Assembly (NCBI GenBank): GCA_023451855.1
Contig: JAEXXY010000401.1
Location: 1 to 6,123 of the forward strand
Reading direction: 5' to 3'
DNA: 6,123 nucleotides
Source of the DNA: Actinomycetes bacterium
Lineage (GTDB): Bacteria; Actinomycetota; Actinomycetes; Actinomycetales; Dermatophilaceae
Shown: in pieces, positions 1 through 6,123 of the stretch
Numbering within the stretch: the first letter of the stretch is position 1
Layout of the letters: each line of letters starts with the position of its first letter
Translations under genes and position numbers: made by a program
Notes under the pieces: model-generated
The model's database searches: none
What the model was told of the DNA's origin: nothing
Seen by the model: only the letters and a program-made list of their open reading frames with translations

Positions 1-703
1 GCTCGGCGACGAGCGCGTCGGCGATGGACAGCGCCTGGCGGCCGGTGTCGGCGAGGGCGTCGGCCGGGTCGAGCACGGTGCGGTGGGCGACGGTGAACAT
101 CCCGGACACGCAGGCGAGGACGACCGGCAGGCGCCGGTTGCGCTCGGCGGCGTCGGGCACGTGGAAGGTGCCGCGGGCGTCGGTCAGCGCCTTCTTGGCG
201 CGGGTGAGCCGGGCCGCGGCCGCGGCGTCCTGCACCCCGAGGTGGCCGGCGATCTCCGGGACGGTGAGGCCGCAGACGACCCGCAGCGCGAGGACCATCC
301 GCGACGCCGGGGAGAGCGCCTCGTCGCACGCGACGTAGAGCAGCGCGAGGCGGTCGTCGAGGCCCTCGCGGGCCAGGTCGTCGGCGTCCATGGCCGTGTG
401 GTCGGTGGCGTGGTCGGCGGTGGGGTCGGCGGTGGGGTCCGCCTCGGGCCGGGCGAGCTGGGGGGCGAGCCGGTCGAGCGTGGCGCGGCGACGCGTGTCG
501 TCGAGCCAGGCTCGTTTGGCGACGGTCGTGCACCAGGCCGCCCACGAGTCGATGGGCCTGCCGGTGCGACGCTCGTGGTCCGCAGCCCGCGCGACGGCCT
601 CGGCGGCGTACTCCTCCGCGTCGTCGAGGCTGCCGGTGAAGGAGGCGAGGACGCGCACGATGCGCGGCCACGCCTCCTCGAACTCACCCGGCGCGAGGGG
701 CAC
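1..703 (-). CDS. ECF sigma factor, ECF42-type (3' end outside window)
   Basis: This is an RNA polymerase sigma factor of the extracytoplasmic-function class; 234 codons are visible and the C-terminus lies beyond base 1. Residues 8-75 read as sigma region 2: an acidic EFEEAWPRIVRVLASF start, then DDAEEYAAEAVARA and the DNA-contacting segment WCTTVAKRAWLDDTRRRA. A Pro/Asp/Thr/His-rich linker (residues 87-109) leads to region 4 at about 116-172, with LSPASRMVLALRVVCGLTVPEIA as its helix-turn-helix. After FHVP near residue 180 begins the C-terminal extension that ECF42 proteins carry (DUF6596 followed by TPR-like helices). The start is GTG at 703-701, because an in-frame TGA, the stop of the upstream YCII gene, sits immediately before it. 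A GGGGA lies 5 nt upstream of the GTG. ECF42 factors are known to occur beside DGPF/YCII genes, exactly as here, which supports the class call. The motif NEGY, which I expect early in the extension, is not obvious. Confidence 0.88.
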   Translation of the reverse strand, partial: MPLAPGEFEEAWPRIVRVLASFTGSLDDAEEYAAEAVARAADHERRTGRPIDSWAAWCTTVAKRAWLDDTRRRATLDRLAPQLARPEADPTADPTADHATDHTAMDADDLAREGLDDRLALLYVACDEALSPASRMVLALRVVCGLTVPEIAGHLGVQDAAAAARLTRAKKALTDARGTFHVPDAAERNRRLPVVLACVSGMFTVAHRTVLDPADALADTGRQALSIADALVAE

Positions 704-1174
704 TCACATCCCCGTCGGGAAGACCTTGCGCCACTCGACGTGCCCGCCCGAGGGGACGAGCGCCGCGATCCGCCGCGCGGTGTCCTCGTCGTCGGTCTCG
801 ACGAGGTAGAAGCCGGTGATGACCTCGGCGGTGTCGGTGAACGGCCCGTCGGTGTAGACGGCGTCCTCGACCTTCCGGTCGCCCGCGCCGGGCTTGACGG
901 TGCCGCCGTGGCGGGCGTTCTGCAGCGCGGCGCCGCCGACGATGCGGGCGCCCATCCGGGCGACGGCCTCCTGGAAGGCCCGGTGCTCGGGGAAGGAGGA
1001 CTCGAGGTCGGTCGGGGCCTCGGCGGTGGCGACGGCGGTGCCGCCCATCCCGGGCGTGCCGCCGGCTGCGGACGGGTCCTTGCCGGCGGGGGCGCTCGCG
1101 CCGGGGGCGCCCGCGAGGAAGGCGTCGGAGTTCCAGTCGCCCTCGTGGATGATGTAGGCGTACGTGTCGGTCAT
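704..1174 (-). CDS. DGPF/YCII-domain protein, partner of the ECF42 sigma factor
   Basis: A 156-residue protein of the YCII-related (DGPF) family, probably cytoplasmic and of unknown reaction. The hallmark is at residues 108-123, TDGPFTDTAEVITGFYLV, followed by the usual closing helix and strand (DEDTARRIAALVP, then HVEWRKVFP). The N-terminal strand MTDTYAYIIHEGDW and the helix FQEAVARMGARIVGGAALQ also fit the fold. Residues 20-55 are a Gly/Ala/Pro-rich stretch between the first strand and the first helix, longer than the short loop usual in this family. The ATG start has a GAGGAG 6 nt upstream, a strong ribosome binding site for this window. The last codons are ATG-TGA, and the sigma factor begins on the very next base, so the two are surely co-transcribed and probably translationally coupled. 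DGPF proteins are the typical neighbours and regulon members of ECF42 sigma factors; their biochemical role is unsettled. Confidence 0.92.
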   Translation of the reverse strand: MTDTYAYIIHEGDWNSDAFLAGAPGASAPAGKDPSAAGGTPGMGGTAVATAEAPTDLESSFPEHRAFQEAVARMGARIVGGAALQNARHGGTVKPGAGDRKVEDAVYTDGPFTDTAEVITGFYLVETDDEDTARRIAALVPSGGHVEWRKVFPTGM

Positions 1175-1223
1175 GATCGGCTCCTCGTTCGTGGGTGCGT
1201 GACGCCTCTCGTCACATCATCCT

Positions 1224-1250
1224 GACGAACTCGCCTTCGCGGAATCGACA
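1224..1250 (-). promoter_or_regulatory. Putative ECF42-dependent promoter of the YCII-sigma unit
   Basis: Reading the minus strand, TGTCGA (1250-1245) is followed by a 17-nt spacer and CGTC (1227-1224). I recall the ECF42 consensus described in Streptomyces venezuelae as TGTCGA at -35 and CG(A/T)C at -10, and both elements match at a normal spacing. Transcription would start near 1217, leaving a leader of about 40 nt before the YCII ATG with its GAGGAG. The -35 element lies 26 bp past the stop codon of the XRE-RelA gene. The assignment rests on remembered consensus plus position, not on data. Confidence 0.6.
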
Positions 1251-1276
1251 CGTCCGGCGAAGAACTTTCCAAGGGC

Positions 1277-2866
1277 TCAGGCCCGCAGCTTGTCGAGGCG
1301 CGCGGCGAGGGAGTCGCGGCGGTGCGCGTTGCCGTCGAGGGCGAGGTAGGCCTCGCCGAACCGTCGCAGGAGTGCGTCGTCGAGGCGCCGGACCGCGCCG
1401 GGCGGGTACTTGTATCCCATCCGTTCGGTGAGGTCGGCGCCGTCGTCGGGCCCGAGCACCTCGATGAGCCGGTCGACCGTCGTGACACCGAGCTCGAGCA
1501 GCAGGCCGGAGATCCACGTGTAGTGGTCGGCGCGGGACCAGCCCGCGTCGGTGTACCGGTGCGCGAGGAACTTGGCGAGGTCCTGCGCGGCGATGCCGGG
1601 TGCCGGGCGCTCGCCGGTGTCGGCCGGACGCGCCGGCAGCACCTTCTGCAGGCGCCCGCGGATCGCGGAGAACTCGCGGTCGGCGAGCTCGATGAGTCCG
1701 GCGGCGAGGGTGAAGCGCCGGTCGAGGTCGCTCGCGTGCTCCTCGGGGACGCTGCCCTTGTAGCGGATGTCGTGCTCGAACTCGGCCCACGCGTGCTGCA
1801 GCACGGTGCGCACCTGCACCGACGCGTTCTGGCGCCCCAGCGACTCGTAGGCCCGGGGCACGCTGCGGCTCGCGTCGATGCCGACGAGCAGGTGGCGGCT
1901 GGCGTAGCCGAACCGGCCGGAGCGGGCCGTCTCCTTGCCGAGGTCACGGTCGTCGAGGACCGCGAGCTCCTCCGCGAGCAGCTCGGCCACGGCGGTGACG
2001 TCGTCGGGCACGTAGGTGATGACGCGGACGCCGACGACGTCGGTGATGTCCTCGAGGGGGTCGGGGTGCGTGAGCACCCCGTCGCGTCGGCGCTCGGCCT
2101 TGGCGGCGAACGACTCGACGGACTTGGTGCGGCCGCTGACGCTGAGGTAGTTGATGCCGGCGTCGTCGAGCAGGTCGCGGACGAGGTCGATGAAGCGGTG
2201 CGTCGCGATCTCGAGGGCCGGCCGGCGCGCCGCGTACTCCTCGACGGCGGCGCGGATCTGCGGCGTCGAGGAGGGCAGGGGCAGCGGGGTCGCGGCAGGC
2301 TGGTCGGGCGCATCGGTACCGTCTGGCCCGCCGGTCGAGGGCGGGGTCGTCGCTGACATGCCGCCATCCTGCCCTGTCCGGCCCCACGGGACCTCCGGAG
2401 CGCGCGGGCCGCGTCGATGGTGGATCCACGGCATCCGGCCGTCGGTGTTGCCCCAGCCGTAGCGCACGCCCCAGTGGTCGGGGACTCCGCGTGGGTCGAT
2501 GACCCCATGCGCCGGGAACGCCCGGTCGGCGTCGTCGCGGTAGGTGACCGCGCCGTCGAGGAACCACTCCGAACAGCGGTCCGGGGTCACGTCGAAGGCG
2601 TGGACGACGTCGGTGTCGGGCCGCGGCCGGCACGGGAAGTCGTGCGAGGGGACGATGCGGAAGCCGAGGACCCGGAACAGGCCGATGGCCTCGTGCAGGC
2701 TGATCGACAGGTCACCGGCCTCGATCCGACCGATCCGGGCCCGCGGCACGCCGAGCCAGGTGGCGAGCCCGCGCTGGCTCACCCGGTGGACGCGGCGCAC
2801 GTGGCGCAGCGCGTCGCCGAACGCCTCGGCGCCGAGGTCGACGGGGCGTGGCGCGCTGGAGCTCAT
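1277..2866 (-). CDS. Fusion protein: XRE-type HTH domain + RelA/SpoT nucleotidyltransferase domain
   Basis: One uninterrupted frame of 529 residues. Residues 17-72 are an XRE/Cro-like helix-turn-helix (ALRHVRRVHRVSQRGLATWL, then VPRARIGRIEAGD and a closing helix). Residues 73-160 are a Trp-rich segment with an FPAH motif at 117-120 that I recall from actinobacterial XRE regulators. After a disordered Pro/Thr/Asp linker (170-200) comes a RelA/SpoT domain, about 205-405. It shows SGRTKSVESFAAK (244-256), DITDVVGVRV (273-282, D276 as the metal-binding Asp), GYASRH (320-325) and QVRTVLQHAWAEFEHDIRYK (351-370). Residues 425-529 form a helical C-terminal extension. Ser349 occupies the place where a catalytic Glu is expected before QVRT. 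The chosen ATG gives a complete HTH but has a poor Shine-Dalgarno. An in-frame ATG at 2359, preceded by AGGA, could yield a separate 360-residue RelA/SpoT protein. Likely roles are alarmone synthesis, a toxSAS-like toxin, or an inactive regulator. Confidence 0.8.
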   Translation of the reverse strand: MSSSAPRPVDLGAEAFGDALRHVRRVHRVSQRGLATWLGVPRARIGRIEAGDLSISLHEAIGLFRVLGFRIVPSHDFPCRPRPDTDVVHAFDVTPDRCSEWFLDGAVTYRDDADRAFPAHGVIDPRGVPDHWGVRYGWGNTDGRMPWIHHRRGPRAPEVPWGRTGQDGGMSATTPPSTGGPDGTDAPDQPAATPLPLPSSTPQIRAAVEEYAARRPALEIATHRFIDLVRDLLDDAGINYLSVSGRTKSVESFAAKAERRRDGVLTHPDPLEDITDVVGVRVITYVPDDVTAVAELLAEELAVLDDRDLGKETARSGRFGYASRHLLVGIDASRSVPRAYESLGRQNASVQVRTVLQHAWAEFEHDIRYKGSVPEEHASDLDRRFTLAAGLIELADREFSAIRGRLQKVLPARPADTGERPAPGIAAQDLAKFLAHRYTDAGWSRADHYTWISGLLLELGVTTVDRLIEVLGPDDGADLTERMGYKYPPGAVRRLDDALLRRFGEAYLALDGNAHRRDSLAARLDKLRA

Positions 2867-2917
2867 CCACCGACGGTGCGGTGCTGGGGCGCCTGTCACC
2901 AGCCGCTGCGGTCCGCG

Positions 2918-2975
2918 TGTGGACCACCGGCCCCCGGCCCCGGGGGATGTGGACAGCGGCCCCTCGGCCCCGGGG
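2918..2975. repeat. Two-copy direct repeat, 30-bp period, upstream of the XRE-RelA gene
   Basis: Two 28-bp units (2918-2945 and 2948-2975) match at 23 of 28 positions. Each begins TGTGGAC and ends CGGCCCCGGGG. They lie 52-109 bp before the XRE-RelA ATG, where an operator could sit. Duplicated sites at roughly three helical turns could suit a dimeric HTH protein such as the one encoded next door, but this is inference; the GC-rich run could also be simple sequence drift. Confidence 0.55.
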
Positions 2976-2989
2976 TTGCTCGTCAGGCG

Positions 2990-3106
2990 CTCTGCATTGC
3001 TCCACCAGGAGAGCCAGCCTGTCCGGGCGGACGAGGGGCGGACGAGGGGCGGACGAGGGGCGGTCCGCGGGACGCCTGCTGGCTCGTGTCGTGGAGCAAC
3101 GCAGAG
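2990..3106. repeat. Palindromic element A (117 bp, long imperfect inverted repeat)
   Basis: The left arm 2990-3018 pairs with the right arm 3078-3106: about 24 of 29 positions are complementary, around the cores TTGCTCCAC and GTGGAGCAA. The 59-bp interior continues as a weaker stem (GTCCGGGCGGA near 3021 against TCCGCGGGAC near 3064) and contains three exact 11-bp repeats. The left arm is identical to that of element B at all but one of 30 positions. I found no clear target-site duplication at its ends. It may be a dispersed REP/MITE-like element or the template of a structured RNA. Confidence 0.8.
3029..3061. repeat. Three perfect tandem copies of an 11-bp unit
   Basis: GGACGAGGGGC occurs three times without gaps at 3029-3039, 3040-3050 and 3051-3061, inside the loop of palindromic element A. 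Element B has no such 11-mer in its loop, so the array probably expanded after the two elements diverged. It may be variable in copy number between strains. Confidence 0.9.
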
Positions 3107-3150
3107 GGAGCGAGGAAGAGGGTGTCTGGGAGGCGGCACTTCTCCGGAGC

Positions 3151-3267
3151 CTCTGCATTGCTCCACCAGGTGAGCCAGCCGGTCGGTGCGGACGCGTGGT
3201 CGGTGGTGGGCTGTCGGTGTGCTGTCGCTGGGCTTTCGGCTGGCTCGTGTGGTGGAGCAACGCATAG
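3151..3267. repeat. Palindromic element B (117 bp, second copy)
   Basis: The left arm 3151-3180 and right arm 3238-3267 are complementary at 25 of 30 positions. It has the same total length as element A and lies 161 bp from it, in the same orientation. The left arms of A and B agree at 29 of 30 positions and the right arms at 27 of 29, better than left against right within one element. Similarity continues past the left arm into the loop (GTC-G-GCGGACG pattern near 3182-3195) and then decays. The loop carries GTCGGTG at 3182, 3199 and 3213, with GTCGCTG at 3224. A 44-bp unrelated spacer (3107-3150) separates it from A. Confidence 0.8.
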
Positions 3268-3371
3268 GGATCACGGTGGACCAGCGGGCGGGTTCGCGCC
3301 GGAGGGAGCGGGCGGGCGTGGCGACGCACAAATGCGTGGACGTCGGGGGTGGCGGGTGTGATCGTGGCGCC

Positions 3372-3905
3372 ATGCAGCTCGAGACCCCTCGCCTCGTCAT
3401 CCGTCCGTGGTCGCACGACGAGGCCGACCGCCTCCTCGACATCCTCAGCCGGATCGAGGTGGTGCAGTGGCTCGGCGACGGCGAGCCGGTGCTCATGAAG
3501 GACCTCGACGAGGCGCACCAGCGCATCGACCGCTACCGGGTGCGCAGCGAGAACCCGCCCCTCGGGTTCTGGGCCGTCGAGGTGCGCGAGACCGGCGTCG
3601 TGGCCGGCTCGGTCCTGCTGCTGACGCTGCCGGACGCCGAGGACGGCGAGGTCGAGGTCGGCTGGCACCTGCACCCCGACTCGTGGGGCCACGGCTACGC
3701 CACCGAGGCCGCCACGGCCGTCATCCAGCACGGTTTCGACGCGGGCCTGCCCGACGTCTACGCCATCACCCACCTGACCAACGACCGCTCCCAGGCGGTC
3801 TGTCGCCGGCTCGGTCTCGATGACCTCGGCGAGATGACGAAGTGGTACGAGGAGCCGTCGCGGGTCTTCCGCACGACGCCCGACGCGTGGGCCAACCGCG
3901 CCTGA
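3372..3905 (+). CDS. GNAT-family N-acetyltransferase (RimJ/RimL-like)
   Basis: A 177-residue cytoplasmic acetyltransferase that would transfer an acetyl group from acetyl-CoA to an amine; the acceptor cannot be told from sequence. It opens with METPRL-type residues (LETPRLVIRPW, 3-13), typical of the RimJ/RimL branch. The acetyl-CoA pyrophosphate-binding motif is at 102-112 (PDSWGHGYATE), preceded by the strand EVEVGWHLH. The late helix NDRSQAVCRRLGLDDLGE (137-154) matches the usual N-x-x-S-x-x-V-x-x-x-LG pattern. The length is normal for the family. I chose ATG 3372 because the family motif begins right there; the frame stays open upstream to 3186, but that part runs through palindromic element B. 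No good ribosome binding site precedes it, so it may be leaderless or nearly so. It converges on the permease, with 18 bp between stops. Confidence 0.92.
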   Translation: MQLETPRLVIRPWSHDEADRLLDILSRIEVVQWLGDGEPVLMKDLDEAHQRIDRYRVRSENPPLGFWAVEVRETGVVAGSVLLLTLPDAEDGEVEVGWHLHPDSWGHGYATEAATAVIQHGFDAGLPDVYAITHLTNDRSQAVCRRLGLDDLGEMTKWYEEPSRVFRTTPDAWANRA

Positions 3906-3906
3906 T

Positions 3907-3923
3907 ACCGCGGCGTCGCGCGG

Positions 3924-3924
<1 letters not shown>
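3907..3924. terminator. Small GC hairpin between convergent genes
   Basis: ACCGCG (3907-3912) and CGCGGT (3919-3924) form a 6-bp stem with a 6-nt loop. It sits in the gap between the GNAT stop and the permease stop, where a bidirectional terminator would be expected. There is no T-tract on either side, so it is not a canonical intrinsic terminator, and a stem this short can arise by chance in GC-rich DNA. Confidence 0.35.
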
Positions 3925-5873
<1,949 letters not shown>

Positions 5874-5881
5874 GGCGGAGG

Positions 5882-5887
5882 AGTCTA
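5882..5887 (-). promoter_or_regulatory. Putative -10 element of a leaderless permease transcript
   Basis: On the minus strand TAGACT (5887-5882) fits the actinobacterial TANNNT -10 pattern and ends 8 nt before the GTG start of the permease. This spacing would put the transcription start at or next to the start codon. The absence of any ribosome binding site there agrees with a leaderless mRNA. No good -35 was seen at the usual distance. Confidence 0.5.
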
Positions 5888-5930
5888 GGGGCCGGTCCGG
5901 GGGCGGGCGCCAGCCGAGGACGGTGGGCGG

Positions 5931-6123
5931 TCAGGCCACCCGACGACGTCGGCGCGCCTGGTAGGCCAGCGACAGCCCGACGACCCCGAGGGCCCACAGC
6001 GCGTGCAGCCCGTTGACGACGAGCAGCGCCACGACCGAGGCGAAGGCGACGGCGGCGCACCACCAGCCGGCGCTCCCTCGCTCGAGCAGCCGCAGTGCCG
6101 ACGCCGTGCCGAGCACGTAGACG
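5931..6123 (-). CDS. Small integral membrane protein, C-terminal part (5' end outside window)
   Basis: The frame is open to the right edge of the window, and 63 full codons plus the stop are visible. It reads VYVLGTASALRLL, then two hydrophobic segments (WWCAAVAFASVVALLVVNGL and HALWALGVVGLSLAY in the order seen) and a basic tail QARRRRRVA. The positive tail should lie on the cytoplasmic side. A GTG at 6116-6114 could serve as a start, but the codons before it remain open and hydrophobic-compatible, so this is more likely the end of a longer protein. I do not recognise the family. It is on the same strand as the permease, which lies 57 bp downstream but seems to have its own promoter. Confidence 0.6.
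   Translation of the reverse strand, partial: VYVLGTASALRLLERGSAGWWCAAVAFASVVALLVVNGLHALWALGVVGLSLAYQARRRRRVA

Larger units (their letters stand above)
2867..3371. other. 505-bp gene-free, repeat-rich intergenic region
   Basis: This stretch separates the divergently transcribed XRE-RelA and GNAT genes. I see no credible coding region: open frames crossing it change identity inside the repeats and resemble no family. It holds a two-copy direct repeat (2918-2975) nearest the XRE-RelA start, two 117-bp palindromic elements (2990-3106 and 3151-3267), and a short inverted repeat ACGCA-CAAA-TGCGT at 3324-3337, 34 bp before the GNAT start. Promoters of both flanking genes must lie here or at the gene starts, but I could not identify a convincing -35/-10 pair for either. 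Confidence 0.75.

Noticed and set aside
184..687. 167-codon minus-strand frame inside the sigma factor gene
   Set aside because: Out-of-frame shadow rich in Arg, Ser and Pro; the true sigma frame starts at the GTG at 703.
83..1225. 380-codon plus-strand frame across the sigma and YCII genes
   Set aside because: Gly/Val/Arg/Asp-rich translation typical of antisense GC-rich DNA; the opposite strand has sigma regions 2 and 4 and the DGPF motif.
2990..3267. CRISPR array
   Set aside because: Only two units, 161 bp apart, each a long palindrome; no series of short repeats with uniform spacers and no cas genes.
3324..3337. Inverted repeat ACGCA-CAAA-TGCGT as an operator of the GNAT gene
   Set aside because: Five-base arms are too short to distinguish from chance here; mentioned only as part of the intergenic description.
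3357..3362. TGTGAT as a -10 element for the GNAT gene
   Set aside because: It lacks the conserved A at the second position and has no suitable -35, so the evidence is too weak to list.
3186..3371. Earlier start for the GNAT gene
   Set aside because: The extra 62 codons run through palindromic element B; the family's N-terminal motif starts right after the ATG at 3372.
2867..3526. N-terminal extension of the XRE-RelA frame by 220 codons
   Set aside because: The added part translates the palindromic repeats and the antisense of the GNAT gene and shows no domain; the HTH begins properly after the ATG at 2866.

Overview
The window is very GC-rich with dense, closely packed genes, several GTG starts and sparse Shine-Dalgarno sites. 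Together with the gene content (an ECF42-type sigma factor paired with a DGPF/YCII protein, and a large APC/KUP-like permease) this suggests a chromosomal segment of an actinobacterium, perhaps an Intrasporangiaceae-like one. The family-level placement is only an impression.

Layout from left to right. On the minus strand, 1-1174 holds a two-gene unit: a DGPF/YCII protein followed with no gap by an ECF sigma factor whose 3' end lies outside the window. A sequence resembling the ECF42 target promoter (TGTCGA, 17 nt, CGTC) lies about 50 bp before the YCII start, so the unit is probably autoregulated. Next, 1277-2866 on the minus strand is one continuous reading frame joining an XRE-type helix-turn-helix domain to a RelA/SpoT nucleotidyltransferase domain. 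No stop in any minus-strand frame separates the two parts. The RelA/SpoT part has Ser where the second catalytic acidic residue (Glu) is expected.

The stretch 2867-3371 contains no credible gene but is highly structured. It has a 30-bp-period direct repeat just upstream of the XRE-RelA start, then two 117-bp imperfect palindromic elements in the same orientation. Their arms are near-identical while their loops differ and carry short repeats. On the plus strand, 3372-3905 encodes a GNAT acetyltransferase. It converges on an APC/KUP-like permease on the minus strand (3924-5873), with a small hairpin between the stops. The permease appears to be leaderless. At the right edge is the C-terminal piece of a small membrane protein on the minus strand.

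The most interesting features are the XRE-RelA/SpoT fusion with its altered active site, the repeat-rich region upstream of it, and the ECF42 promoter. No pathway connects all the genes. The clear functional unit is sigma factor plus YCII; the XRE-RelA gene and its upstream repeats may form a second, self-regulated unit.
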